Program-made: the position numbers and the translations under genes
Notes under the pieces: model-generated
The model's database searches: none
Seen by the model: the letters and a program-made list of their open reading frames with translations, nothing else
Told to the model about the DNA's origin: nothing
From: Mesorhizobium sp. B2-1-8
Lineage (GTDB): Bacteria > Pseudomonadota > Alphaproteobacteria > Rhizobiales > Rhizobiaceae
Assembly (NCBI RefSeq): GCF_006442545.2
Contig: NZ_CP083952.1
Location: forward strand, 5,867,501 to 5,931,500
Length of the DNA: 64,000 nt
Direction: 5' to 3'
Part shown: positions 35,912 through 45,241 of the stretch, piece by piece
Layout: each line of letters begins with the position of its first letter
Position numbering within the stretch: position 1 is the stretch's first letter

Positions 35912-37806
35912 TCAGCCGTCGCACCCTCCTTGGACTCATGGCTTCGGCACTTCTGCCGGGCACGTCGCGCGCTGGCGATTTGGAGCCGGATTTTCTTCAG
36001 CCGGAGCTGAAGGCCAGGGCTCTGCCGGCACTCGCAGAGCGCCTGCCCAAGAGCCCGCGCGTATTGAACCTCGCTGCGATGGGCCGGCAACCCGGCCAGT
36101 ATGGCGGCACGCTGCGCACGATCATCGGCAGCCAGAAAGATATCCGGATGATGACGATCTACGGATATGCCCGCCTGGTCGGCTATGACGAAAAGCTCAA
36201 CTTGCAAGCCGACATTCTCGAAAGCTTCGACGTAGCGGATGATCGCGTCTTCACGTTCAAGATTCGGGAAGGGCATAAATGGTCCGACGGCAGCCTGCTG
36301 ACGCCGGAGGATTTTCGCTATTGCTGGGAAGATGTCTGGCTGAACGATGAGCTTTCGCAAGGCGGGCTCGCCCCTGCCCTGCTGGCGGACGGCAAGCCGC
36401 CACGTTTCGAGATCGTCGATCCGTTGACTGTCCGCTACAGTTGGGATGCGCCAAATCCCGACTTCCTGCCCAAGCTTGCCGCTGCCTCGCCGACACCGCT
36501 TGTTTTGCCGGCCGCCTATCTCAAGCAGTTCCACAAGAAATACCAGGATCCATTCCGGCTCGCCGGCCTTATGAAGGAGAACCGGGTCGCGAAATGGACG
36601 CTCCTGCATATCCGCATGTCGCGGCAGTATCGCCCGGAGAATCCGGAGCTGCCCACGCTCGATCCCTGGCAGAACCGGACCAAGCCGCCGGCTGAGCAGT
36701 TCATCTTCGAGCGCAACCCGTTCTTTCATCGAATAGACGAGAATGGCCGGCAACTGCCCTATGTCGACCGGATTGTCATGAATGTCAGCTCGTCGGCGAT
36801 CATTTCCGCCAAGACCGGTGCGGGCGAGAGCGACCTGCAATGCATGGGAATTGACTTCAGCGATTACTCCTTCCTGAAGGATGCGGAGAAGCGTTACCCC
36901 GTGAAGATGCATCTCTGGAAACGCACACAGGGTTCGCGGCTGGCGCTGCTGCCCAATCTGAATTGTGCCGACCCGGTGTGGCGTGGCCTTTTGCGTGACG
37001 TGCGCGTGCGCCGCGCACTTTCGCTCGCCGTGGACCGGCGCGAGATCAATATGGCCGTGTTCTACGGATTGGCGCAGGAAAGCGCCGATACGGTCCTGCC
37101 GGAGAGCCCGCTCTACCGGCCGGAATTCGCGAAGGCCTGGGTTGCCCATGATCCCGACCAGGCCAATGCCCTGCTAGACCAGGTCGGGCTTCAGACACGT
37201 GACGATGACGGCCTGCGGCTACTTCCCGATGGGCGCCCGGCGCAGATCATCGTGGAAACTGCCGGCGAAAGCACGCTGGAAACCGACGCGCTCGAACTCG
37301 TCACCGATCACTGGCGCAAGATCGGCATCGCCCTGTTCGTCCGGACTTCGCAGCGCGACATCTTCCGCAGCCGCGCGCTTGGCGGCGAGATCATGATGTC
37401 GATGTCGTCGGGCATCGACAATGGCGTGCCGACCGCAGACATGAACCCATACCAGCTGGCCCCCACCATCGACGACCAACTGCAATGGCCGCTCTGGGGC
37501 GCTTACTATCTGTCCCATGGCAAGATGGGTGAGGCGCCCGATCTTCCTGAAGTGGTCGAGTTGATGGCTTTGCTCAAGCGCTGGAACGCATCGACCAAAG
37601 CCACGGAGCGCGCCGAAATCTGGAATTCAATGCTGTCGATCTACACTGATCAGGTGTTCTCGATCGGTACGGTGAACGAAACACTTCAGCCCATTCTGGT
37701 GTCCTCGCGGCTGCGCAATCTGCCTGACAAGGCACTCTTCGGCTATGACCCGACCGCCTATTTCGGTGTCTACATGCCGGATACATTCTGGCTTGGAGGC
37801 TCCTGA
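35908..37806 (+). CDS. Extracellular solute-binding protein, family 5, with Tat-like signal
   Basis: A 632-residue family 5 (peptide/nickel-type) binding protein. The N-terminus [17 protein letters not shown] has a twin-arginine pattern rather than a plain Sec signal. Mature family features include GQYGGTLRTIIGS, the segment FTFKIREGHKWSDGSLLTPE, and the LSLAVDRREINMAVFYG block. The TTG at 35908 overlaps the upstream TGA (TTGA) and is needed to include the twin-Arg motif. Tat export implies folding in the cytoplasm, unusual for this family though known. It lies between ATPase and permease genes of one importer. Ligand probably a peptide or opine-like compound. Confidence 0.85.
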   Translation: MISRRTLLGLMASALLPGTSRAGDLEPDFLQPELKARALPALAERLPKSPRVLNLAAMGRQPGQYGGTLRTIIGSQKDIRMMTIYGYARLVGYDEKLNLQADILESFDVADDRVFTFKIREGHKWSDGSLLTPEDFRYCWEDVWLNDELSQGGLAPALLADGKPPRFEIVDPLTVRYSWDAPNPDFLPKLAAASPTPLVLPAAYLKQFHKKYQDPFRLAGLMKENRVAKWTLLHIRMSRQYRPENPELPTLDPWQNRTKPPAEQFIFERNPFFHRIDENGRQLPYVDRIVMNVSSSAIISAKTGAGESDLQCMGIDFSDYSFLKDAEKRYPVKMHLWKRTQGSRLALLPNLNCADPVWRGLLRDVRVRRALSLAVDRREINMAVFYGLAQESADTVLPESPLYRPEFAKAWVAHDPDQANALLDQVGLQTRDDDGLRLLPDGRPAQIIVETAGESTLETDALELVTDHWRKIGIALFVRTSQRDIFRSRALGGEIMMSMSSGIDNGVPTADMNPYQLAPTIDDQLQWPLWGAYYLSHGKMGEAPDLPEVVELMALLKRWNASTKATERAEIWNSMLSIYTDQVFSIGTVNETLQPILVSSRLRNLPDKALFGYDPTAYFGVYMPDTFWLGGS

Positions 37807-37808
37807 GC

Positions 37809-38807
37809 GTGCTTCGATATATTGTCTGGCGCATCGCTGTGATGGTTCCAACGCTGCTGGTCATATCGGCGCTGGTGTTCACCATCATCGAACTTCCACC
37901 GGGTGACTATTTCGACAGCTATGTCGCCGAGCTTCGGGCCCAGGGCGAAGCGGTAGATTCCGATCGCATCCAAATGATGCGGAAGGAATATGGTTTCGAC
38001 CAGCCGCCCGTCATTCGCTACTTCTACTGGGTCGGCGGGATGCTGCACGGCGATTTCGGCTATTCCTTCGAGTATGAGCTGCCGGTTCGCGACGTCGTCG
38101 GGGACCGAATGTGGCTGACCGTGCTGGTTTCCTTCGTCACGATCATCTTCACCTGGCTCATCGCCTTTCCCATCGGCATGTACTCCGCCACACATCAATA
38201 CAGTTGGGGCGACTACGGCCTTACTCTCTTCGGCCTTCTCGGCCTTGCCATTCCGAATTTCATGCTGGCGCTGATCCTGATGTATTTCGCCAATATCTGG
38301 TTCGGCACCTCCATCGGCCATCTCATGGACCCGCAATATCTCAGTGAGCCGATGAGCTGGGCCAAGGCGAAGTCGATCCTCGCCCATCTCTGGATCCCGG
38401 TCTTGATCATCGGCACCGGGGGCACGGCAAGCATGATCCGGCGGCTGCGCGCCAATCTACTCGATGAGCTTCACAAGCAATATGTCGTGACCGCGCGCGC
38501 CAAAGGCCTTCATCCCTTCAAGGCGCTCGTCAAATATCCGCTGCGCATGGCGCTCAATTTCTTCATTTCCGACATCGGCTCCATCCTGCCGGCCATCATA
38601 TCCGGTGCCGAAATCACTGCGATAGTGCTGTCTTTGGAAACGACGGGGCCGATGCTGATCAGAGCGCTGCAAAGCCAGGACATGTATCTGGCAGGGTCTT
38701 TCCTGATGTTCCTCGCCTTCCTGACGGTGATCGGTGTCCTGATTTCCGACCTGGCGCTGGCGCTGCTTGATCCACGAATTCGTTTGCAGGGCGGCAGCAC
38801 CAAATGA
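37809..38807 (+). CDS. Peptide-type ABC importer permease 1 (DppB type)
   Basis: A 332-residue membrane protein with the DppB/OppB layout: an N-terminal helix (MLRYIVWRIAVMVPTLLVIS), a long periplasmic segment, then about five helices. The importer loop is seen as YVVTARAKGLHPFKALVKYP, followed by the conserved PAIISGAEITAIVLSLE. The start is GTG at 37809, 2 nt after the binding-protein stop. The last 4 nt overlap the second permease gene (ATGA). It forms half of the channel. Confidence 0.9.
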   Translation: MLRYIVWRIAVMVPTLLVISALVFTIIELPPGDYFDSYVAELRAQGEAVDSDRIQMMRKEYGFDQPPVIRYFYWVGGMLHGDFGYSFEYELPVRDVVGDRMWLTVLVSFVTIIFTWLIAFPIGMYSATHQYSWGDYGLTLFGLLGLAIPNFMLALILMYFANIWFGTSIGHLMDPQYLSEPMSWAKAKSILAHLWIPVLIIGTGGTASMIRRLRANLLDELHKQYVVTARAKGLHPFKALVKYPLRMALNFFISDIGSILPAIISGAEITAIVLSLETTGPMLIRALQSQDMYLAGSFLMFLAFLTVIGVLISDLALALLDPRIRLQGGSTK

Positions 38808-39985
38808 ACACGCAATCGCCCCTGCCCGCTCCGGGTGCCCCGCTGCAACACTACGTTTCCATCGCGCCTTTTGACCTGCAATCCGTCGAGGCGATGACGG
38901 CGGAGCAGTCGAAGGTCTTTCAGGCGTCGCAGTTGCGGCTGATGTGGTGGAAATTCCGACGGCACCGGCTTGCCCTTTTGTCCGGCATATTTCTGGCAGC
39001 GCTCTATTTCGGGATACTGATCTGCGAGTTCCTGGCGCCCTACAATCTGCACACGCGCAACATGGACTACATCTATTCGCCGCCGCAGCGGGTGCACCTG
39101 TTCCATAACGGCCAGCTTGTCGGGCCCTTCGTCTATGGTCGCCAGATGACGCTGGATATGGACACACTCAAGCGGAACTACATCGACAACCAGGATGATG
39201 TTCAGCGGATTCGTTTCTTCTGCAAGGGCGACAGTTACCGGTTCTGGGGCCTGGTCGAAGGTGACTGGCATTTTGTCTGTCCTGCCGAAAACGGCCAGCT
39301 CTTTCTGGCCGGCACCGACAGGCTGGGGCGCGATGTGCTCTCGCGTATCATCTATGGCGCACGCATTTCACTGACAATCGGCCTTGTCGGCATCAGTTTC
39401 AGCTTCCTGCTCGGCATTGTCATAGGCGGACTGGCTGGCTATCACGGCGGTATCTTCGACCTGATCGTTCAACGGATAATCGAAGTTCTGCAATCGATCC
39501 CCAGCATTCCGCTATGGCTGGCTCTGGCGGCGATCATGCCGATAACCTGGAGTCCAATCCTGATCTATTTCGGCATCACCGTTATCCTCGGGCTGCTCCA
39601 CTGGACCGGACTGGCGCGGGCCGTGCGTTCAAAGCTTCTGGCCTTGCGCGAGGAGGATTACGTTCTGGCCGCGCAATTGATGGGCGCCAGCAGCAGCCGC
39701 ATTATCCGGCGGCACCTCATTCCCGGTTTCATGTCGCATCTGATCGCGACGGCGACGATCTCCATACCCGGCATGATCCTGGGCGAGACGGCGCTGAGCT
39801 TCCTTGGGCTGGGCCTGAGGCCACCGACAACCAGCTGGGGCATCCTGCTAACCGAGGCGCGCAGCGTCAGCGTGATCGCGTTCTATCCATGGCTGCTTTT
39901 GCCGATGCTCCCCGTCGTTCTCGTCATCTTGGCGTTCAACTTCCTCGGCGACGGCTTGCGGGACGCCGCAGACCCCTACAAGTGA
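38804..39985 (+). CDS. Peptide-type ABC importer permease 2 (DppC type)
   Basis: A 393-residue DppC-type permease, somewhat longer than usual (about 300) because of a large periplasmic loop after the first helix (about residues 80-165). Recognisable blocks: FLAGTDRLGRDVLSRIIYGA at the start of the core, ALREEDYVLAAQLMGASSSR as the EAA loop, and GETALSFLGLGLRPPTTSWG near the end. The proline-rich N-terminus (about 1-40) is extra and cytoplasmic. It ends the four-gene importer operon. Confidence 0.9.
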   Translation: MNTQSPLPAPGAPLQHYVSIAPFDLQSVEAMTAEQSKVFQASQLRLMWWKFRRHRLALLSGIFLAALYFGILICEFLAPYNLHTRNMDYIYSPPQRVHLFHNGQLVGPFVYGRQMTLDMDTLKRNYIDNQDDVQRIRFFCKGDSYRFWGLVEGDWHFVCPAENGQLFLAGTDRLGRDVLSRIIYGARISLTIGLVGISFSFLLGIVIGGLAGYHGGIFDLIVQRIIEVLQSIPSIPLWLALAAIMPITWSPILIYFGITVILGLLHWTGLARAVRSKLLALREEDYVLAAQLMGASSSRIIRRHLIPGFMSHLIATATISIPGMILGETALSFLGLGLRPPTTSWGILLTEARSVSVIAFYPWLLLPMLPVVLVILAFNFLGDGLRDAADPYK

Positions 39986-40191
39986 GATCGCTATTCCGTC
40001 GCGCCGGGCCGCCGGCTCCACCCGGTATGGTCCCTGCCGGCCGCCCGTACGGTTATTGCAGTGTTCATCGTCCGCCCGTATATGTGCCGACACGCAATCG
40101 AGATTAGCGCCTCGCCTTCGGGATGCACTCGTGAACAATTCTTCGCGGGCATTGCCGATCTCTTGATCTGGTTCAGGACACACAAAAGCAT

Positions 40192-40671
40192 ATGAGTCGT
40201 CTCGAGAATTTCATCAGCAGGATGACCGCACAGCGTGACATTCTCGATCACGTCTGCCCCGAAGTGGCGAAGATGGAGGGGCTTGTGCTCGAGCTCGGAC
40301 TCGGCAATGGCCGGACGTTCCACCATCTGCGCGAGCGCCTGCCCGGGCGTCGGATCGTGGTGTTCGACCGCGAAGTCGGCGCACACACCAGTTCAATTCC
40401 CGAAGCTGAAAACCTCGTGCTCGGCGAAATACGCGAGACGGCCCGCAAGTTCATTGGCATCGAAGCCGCCCTTGTTCATGCCGACATCGGCACCGGCTAT
40501 GATGATCGCGATGCAGTGACCGCTACCTGGCTTCCCGATCTGATTGCGAGCCTGCTTCGCGTCGGCGGCTTCGCGGTCAGTGGCACGCCGCTCAATCACC
40601 CGCTGCTGCAACGCCTCCCGGCGCCGACGTCCGAGCCCGCCGATCGTTATTTCCTCTGCAAGCGCGTGTGA
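40192..40671 (+). CDS. Small class I SAM-methyltransferase-like protein
   Basis: A 159-residue protein with the methyltransferase glycine loop GLVLELGLGNGRTFHHL, an acidic end of strand 2 in RIVVFDREVGAHT, and VHADIGTGYDDRDA in the motif III region. It is short for a complete methyltransferase (usual core about 200), so it may lack a substrate cap or act on a small acceptor. The two flanking intergenic spaces are 206 nt and 132 nt, and the second one holds a palindromic repeat, so it is probably monocistronic. Substrate unknown. Confidence 0.7.
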   Translation: MSRLENFISRMTAQRDILDHVCPEVAKMEGLVLELGLGNGRTFHHLRERLPGRRIVVFDREVGAHTSSIPEAENLVLGEIRETARKFIGIEAALVHADIGTGYDDRDAVTATWLPDLIASLLRVGGFAVSGTPLNHPLLQRLPAPTSEPADRYFLCKRV

Positions 40672-40679
40672 GCGGCCGA

Positions 40680-40800
40680 GAGCGCTTCACGGAAACGCTG
40701 CTCCAGCTCTTTGTTTTAACGCAATTCAATTCCCAAGAGAAAGCGTTACGCGCTTTCCCGGGAAAGCCGTTTCAGGCTTTTCCTGGAATTGCTCTGGAAT
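40680..40800. repeat. Intergenic palindromic repeat, copy 3
   Basis: About 120 nt with stacked dyads, for example GAGCGCTTCACGGAAACGCT near the left end, AAAGCG / CGCTTT around 40745-40755, CAATTC / GAATTG at the outer positions, and GGAAAGCC / GGCTTTTCC. This is the best-known Mesorhizobium type of intergenic element (ending TTCCTGGAATTGCTC). It lies between convergent genes and could end both transcripts. Confidence 0.7.
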
Positions 40801-40803
40801 TCC

Positions 40804-42219
40804 TCAGGTGATTGTATACACCGCGATCTCCCGCTCAATGCCGCGCAGCGAGACCTCGTGAGGCACGGGCGTCAGCGCGTTCCTGCGCAACAGATCGGCG
40901 GTGAGATTGTCGTCGACCACCGCACGGGTGGCGAAGATTGCCTGTGGGTTGGCCAGGTTCTGGACCCGTGATGCAATGTTGACCGTCTGGCCAAAATAGT
41001 CCTGCCGCTCGTTCATGGACACTGCGATGCAAGGGCCGGCATGGACTCCGATCTTGAGCAGCAGATCCTCGCGCCCGCTTTTTTCATTGAGCGCACGCAT
41101 GGCCTCGCGCATCCTGAGGGCCGCGGCAATCGCACGATCAGGCGTCGCGAAGGTCGCCATCACCGCATCACCGATCGTCTTCACCACCGCGCCCGCCTCC
41201 GCCGCGACAATCTCGTGCAGCACCTGGAAATGCTCGCGCACGAGATCGAAGGCTGAAAGATCGCCCACCCGCTCGTAAAGCTCGGTCGATCCGCGCAGGT
41301 CGGTGAACAGGAAGGTCAGGCTGGTGATCTTCAGCCGCTGGTTGATGTCGAGCGTGTCTGTGCGATAGAGATCGCGGAACGTCTGGTTGGTTAGCAGGCG
41401 CTTGGCGGTCAGGAAGGGCCGGCGCTTGCCCAGGAAATCATGCAATGCGTGGCCGGCGATGAAGACCGTCGGCAGCACGCGGGTGTCGGTCCTGTTTTCC
41501 AGCGAAATGCGCAAAGGGCCTGGTTGCATCTCCAACGTCTGGTTCTGGACATGGTCGCGGTCGAAAACCAATGAGAGGCTTCGGCGCTCCTTTGTTGGTT
41601 CGCCCTTAGCGTCGATGAACTGCGCTGAATGCGTGACCGGCTCGAAGACGATGACGAATTCAGATGGAAGCTGTATGGGCAGAACCGCCTTTTCACCGGG
41701 CGCAAGCTCGATATCCTCCAGCGAGAACGCTTCAATCTTCTCCGCGAAATCCTCTTCCGGCAGATCGGCGCCGGACGCCCAGTAGATCTGGCGGAAGTAT
41801 TCTATCAACGGCAGTTCGTGCGGATTGTGGGCGGCAATCCTGCGTATGCGGGGACTGACGGTGAATGTCACCTCGACCATCTCGTCGAGGGTCGGCGAAT
41901 AGCCCTGGGAGCACAGCGCGCAGGTGTATTCGTCCTTCTGCATTGTTTTCAGCGTGGCGTTGGTGTCGAGCACGCCGCCGCAGCCGGGGCACAGAACATT
42001 CCAGGAGATGTCGAAGATGCCCACCCGCGCCGCATGGAGAAAGGCGCTGATGGTGCGTTCCTCGTCGAGGCCATTCTTGCTGGCGAAGGCCAGCGCATTG
42101 ATGCGGCAAAGTTCGTGGTCCTTGCCCTCGGCGATGGTTCGCCGGATCGCGTCGATTGCCTGCGGATCGACATCGGTCGATTGCCGCAGAAGCGAGAACA
42201 GATCCTGAGCTTCGGTCAT
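40804..42219 (-). CDS. Adenylate cyclase with DUF5939 and zinc-knuckle N-terminus
   Basis: A 471-residue soluble cyclase. The N-terminal DUF5939 region (about 1-280) contains two Cys pairs, VLCPGCGGVLD and YTCALCSQGY, that can bind zinc. The C-terminal class III domain (about 300-465) has the metal Asp residues in FLFTDLRGSTELYERVGD and VKTIGDAVMATF, and the final block FGQTVNIASRVQNLA. ATG at 42219 has CCGGAG upstream. A second member of the same family, lacking the first Cys pair, is encoded at 60476 on the other strand. The ligand of the N-terminal region is unknown. Confidence 0.88.
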   Translation of the reverse strand: MTEAQDLFSLLRQSTDVDPQAIDAIRRTIAEGKDHELCRINALAFASKNGLDEERTISAFLHAARVGIFDISWNVLCPGCGGVLDTNATLKTMQKDEYTCALCSQGYSPTLDEMVEVTFTVSPRIRRIAAHNPHELPLIEYFRQIYWASGADLPEEDFAEKIEAFSLEDIELAPGEKAVLPIQLPSEFVIVFEPVTHSAQFIDAKGEPTKERRSLSLVFDRDHVQNQTLEMQPGPLRISLENRTDTRVLPTVFIAGHALHDFLGKRRPFLTAKRLLTNQTFRDLYRTDTLDINQRLKITSLTFLFTDLRGSTELYERVGDLSAFDLVREHFQVLHEIVAAEAGAVVKTIGDAVMATFATPDRAIAAALRMREAMRALNEKSGREDLLLKIGVHAGPCIAVSMNERQDYFGQTVNIASRVQNLANPQAIFATRAVVDDNLTADLLRRNALTPVPHEVSLRGIEREIAVYTIT

Positions 42220-42395
42220 CGTGCAGGCTCCGGAAAATGCGCCTCCCAGGCGTGTTCGCCGGACCGGTCTTCGGTCCGCGCACACCATCTTACGTCGAAA
42301 GGGATCAAACGGCCATTCGAATGGATAGATCTGGTGACAGCTCAATTTGAATTCGGCGGATTTTCACCGGCCGCAAGCGGCACTATGATGGGTAC

Positions 42396-43250
42396 ATGGC
42401 GCATTCATCTTTGGGGCTTTCTCCCGTGCCGACATCCGACAACCCGCCATTTCCCGCGGCGTTTCGGCTTTTCTCGGCAGGGGTCATTATCGTCCTGATC
42501 GTCGGCGCCGGCCTGTTTTTCGCGCCTGCGTTGGTCAAGCCGCGCTGGCCCTGGCCCGTCACGCCATTCAGTGCCCGCTTTCTCGGCGGCTTCTACACCG
42601 CCGAAATGGCAGTGATGGCGGCGCTCTTGTTCTGGAATCGTTGGTCGCCGGGCAGGCTCGTGCTGGTCATGGCTCTCATCTTCACCGTAATCGTGTCGGC
42701 GGTTTCGTTGATCAATCTCGGCTATTTCAACTTTGGGCGCAAAGCGACCTGGCTCTGGTTTCTGGTCTATCTTGGTTCGGTCGCGGTGTCCGGGTTGTTC
42801 CTGTGGCGGGCAAGGGCCCGTCCGTCAGCAAATGGCGTGACCCTAAGCCCCGCATGGCGCAGCTACATGTTGGCGGAAACGGCCATCCTTGGGGTCTATG
42901 GCTTCGGCATGTTGCTGTTTCCCCTGATGGTCAGCAGCACCTGGCCATGGCCGGTCGATCCCTTCCACGCCCAGGTCTACAGCGCCATCTTCCTCGCCGG
43001 CGCTGGCGGCACCTATCTCGTCTGGAAAAGTGCGCCGCGCGAAGAATTGCTGGTGCTAGGCCTGGCGCAATTTCTGGTCGGCTTGCTTTCCATTCTTGGC
43101 CTCGTTATCACCAACGCTGCGGTGCACCGGATCGACTGGACGGCGGCCGCTACATTGGGCTGGCTCGCCCTTTTCGGCTGGATCGGCATCAGCGGCGCCT
43201 TCAAACTCTACACCGCATCCCGGTATTTTGGTTCGCAATCGGCAGCATAG
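42396..43250 (+). CDS. Polytopic membrane protein of unknown function
   Basis: A 284-residue protein with about eight hydrophobic helices. It seems to be an internal duplication of a four-helix unit: KPRWPWPVTPFSARFLGGFY (about 49-68) corresponds to SSTWPWPVDPFHAQVYSAIF (about 184-203), each following a helix ending in a Pro-rich turn. I recognise no transporter or enzyme family. It is divergent from the cyclase gene at 40804, sharing a 176-nt upstream region, and is followed 74 nt later by an acetyltransferase gene. Confidence 0.75.
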   Translation: MAHSSLGLSPVPTSDNPPFPAAFRLFSAGVIIVLIVGAGLFFAPALVKPRWPWPVTPFSARFLGGFYTAEMAVMAALLFWNRWSPGRLVLVMALIFTVIVSAVSLINLGYFNFGRKATWLWFLVYLGSVAVSGLFLWRARARPSANGVTLSPAWRSYMLAETAILGVYGFGMLLFPLMVSSTWPWPVDPFHAQVYSAIFLAGAGGTYLVWKSAPREELLVLGLAQFLVGLLSILGLVITNAAVHRIDWTAAATLGWLALFGWIGISGAFKLYTASRYFGSQSAA

Positions 43251-43324
43251 GCTGCAGAGACGGCTGGATTTTCAGGTGACGTCCGGTGCATCGTGCCGGG
43301 CCGATTGCCTTCGCCGGGAAAGTC

Positions 43325-43846
43325 ATGACCAGCACGACCTCGCCATCCGAGAAAATCCAGCCGCAGCTCCGGGCCGTCCGGGCAAGCGATGCGGAGGCGC
43401 TTTGCGCTATCTTCAACATGCCGGGCTTCCGCTGGGGGACGCTGAGGATGCCCTTCGAGACGGTGGATCAGGTGGAGCGGCGCATCGCCAAGTCCGGCCA
43501 GGAAACCACCTGGATCGTCGCCGAATTGGACGGCAAGGTCGTCGGCCATGGCAGCCTGGTCGTGCAGGGTTCGCCGCGCCGTTCGCATATCGGCGAGATC
43601 AATATCGGCCTTGACGATGCCTTTGTCGGCAAGGGCATCGGCTCTGCCATCCTTGGCGCGCTGCTTGACGTGGCCGACAACTGGCGCGCCCTGAAGCGGG
43701 TCGAATTGACCGTCTATGCCGACAACGAGCCGGCCATCCGTCTCTACACCAGCCACGGCTTCGAGGTTGAAGGCCGGCATGTGAAGGCCGGTCTTACCAA
43801 CGGGCAGTATCACGACCTCCTGAGCATGGCCCGGTTGCGGTTCTGA
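43325..43846 (+). CDS. GNAT-family N-acetyltransferase
   Basis: A 173-residue acetyltransferase. The acetyl-CoA-binding loop is the clear mark: NIGLDDAFVGKGIGSAILGA (Q/RxxGxG/A region), followed by the C-terminal VELTVYADNEPAIRLYTSHG and FEVEGRHVKAGL of the RimJ/RimL-like branch. Start at 43325 (MTSTTSPS) has GGGAAAG upstream. Its stop overlaps the start of the next gene (TGATG). Acceptor unknown; small molecules or protein N-termini are both possible. Confidence 0.87.
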   Translation: MTSTTSPSEKIQPQLRAVRASDAEALCAIFNMPGFRWGTLRMPFETVDQVERRIAKSGQETTWIVAELDGKVVGHGSLVVQGSPRRSHIGEINIGLDDAFVGKGIGSAILGALLDVADNWRALKRVELTVYADNEPAIRLYTSHGFEVEGRHVKAGLTNGQYHDLLSMARLRF

Positions 43847-45219
43847 TGACCGCCGTCTTCGCCCCAGTCCCCCCCGTGGAAATTCTGGCTGTGCTGTCGC
43901 TGCTCTGCCCGGAAGTCGTGCGTGACATCGAGCAGAACTGGAATGCTCCAGTTTCCGACTACGCCCGCCATCTGTGGCGGCCGGTGGCAAGGCCTGCATC
44001 CGGCACGGCGATCGCTGCCCGCTCGATCCTGCGCGAAGTCCTGCATCAGCGCCTCGGCGTAACTATGCAGCCTGAGGAGATCGGCAAAACCCTCGACGAG
44101 TTCGAGCACAGACCGGTGATTCAGTCCGGTCTGCACTGCCTGCTTCTGATGGACCGGATCACCTTCGATGCCCTCCTGCTTGCCTGGCTCGGCGCGGTCG
44201 AAAACGAGCTGTCAGCCTTCGTCGGCTTCATGGGAACGACGATGACCATGGAGACAACTGGCCGGGAGGGGCCCGGATGGCTCGATCTCGGAGACGACAA
44301 GGTCAACCTGTTTGGCATGGGGCGCCACAAGCTGTGCAGCAAAAGCGCCTGCGCGGCCGGTCCCGTCTCCCTCAACAAGCGCGCGCTCGAAACGGCGGGT
44401 GATGAAACGGATGCCAGCCGCTGGCTAGGTACATTGCTTGCCAGTAAGGATAAGGTCTTCGGAACCGCGGCCGATGCCATGACAGCCCTCAACGAGGATC
44501 TGGTCGCCAATTGGGATCGTTCCGGCATGGCCCTGCCGGTTTTCATCGATGATCGGCTCGCCGCGGCTGTCATGGCGCGGCATCTACAATATGACGGCAG
44601 TCTTCTTTCCAGGCTGCTCATCGAACCCGCAAGACGCCAGCGTCTCGAACATGAATTGCAAGAGGCCGCATCGGGCCCATTCGGCAGATTCCTGCCCAAT
44701 GCCACGGACTATTTCTGGGGCATCCGCGAGGAGCGCGTGCGCAAGCTCGTTCTTGAGAACGGGCACCTGATCGAGCCTGACAAGCCGCATGGTCTTTCCA
44801 TCCCGTTTGAGCGGCCACATCTCAACCAGGCGCTGCTGGACGGCATGCTGCTGCCGAACTTGTTCCTGACGTTCCTCGTTCTTGCCATATTGCCGCGGGT
44901 GCGGGTTGTCGGCGGCCTGAGACAGATTGGCTATGTAGCGCTTTTCCACTCGATCCTCCTGGCTGCGTTGGACGAAACCGCGCCGGAAGAACGTGATCTG
45001 GCTGCGGAGCTGCGGGTAAGGGAAAATGCCTGGGGCACCCGGGTCATCGATGAAAAGATCTCGGTCCGCGAGCAGCTTGCCGGCCTGCCGGACGGGGCGC
45101 TCTTCGCGGACCTGCTCCGGCAATACCGTTCGCGGACATTTGCCGAAACCACCGACAACCTGAAACTGGTTCGCGAAAACGCGCGATGGCGCAAGATCGG
45201 CCAAGCCTACGGCGTCTGA
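43846..45219 (+). CDS. Conserved hypothetical protein coupled to an acetyltransferase
   Basis: A 457-residue, largely helical protein that I cannot assign to a family. It is acidic and soluble except for one hydrophobic stretch (about 335-355, LPNLFLTFLVLAILPR). A Cys pair occurs at KLCSKSACAAG (about 164-174). Its start is embedded in the stop of the GNAT gene, so the two proteins are translated together and probably act in one process. It ends 22 nt before the convergent cyclase-TPR gene. Confidence 0.65.
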   Translation: MTAVFAPVPPVEILAVLSLLCPEVVRDIEQNWNAPVSDYARHLWRPVARPASGTAIAARSILREVLHQRLGVTMQPEEIGKTLDEFEHRPVIQSGLHCLLLMDRITFDALLLAWLGAVENELSAFVGFMGTTMTMETTGREGPGWLDLGDDKVNLFGMGRHKLCSKSACAAGPVSLNKRALETAGDETDASRWLGTLLASKDKVFGTAADAMTALNEDLVANWDRSGMALPVFIDDRLAAAVMARHLQYDGSLLSRLLIEPARRQRLEHELQEAASGPFGRFLPNATDYFWGIREERVRKLVLENGHLIEPDKPHGLSIPFERPHLNQALLDGMLLPNLFLTFLVLAILPRVRVVGGLRQIGYVALFHSILLAALDETAPEERDLAAELRVRENAWGTRVIDEKISVREQLAGLPDGALFADLLRQYRSRTFAETTDNLKLVRENARWRKIGQAYGV

Positions 45220-45241
45220 TCCGGCCGCATGGCCTCACCTG

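Noticed and set aside
35695..37149. 484-codon minus-strand reading opposite the binding-protein gene
   Set aside because: Antisense shadow; the plus strand carries the full family 5 binding protein.
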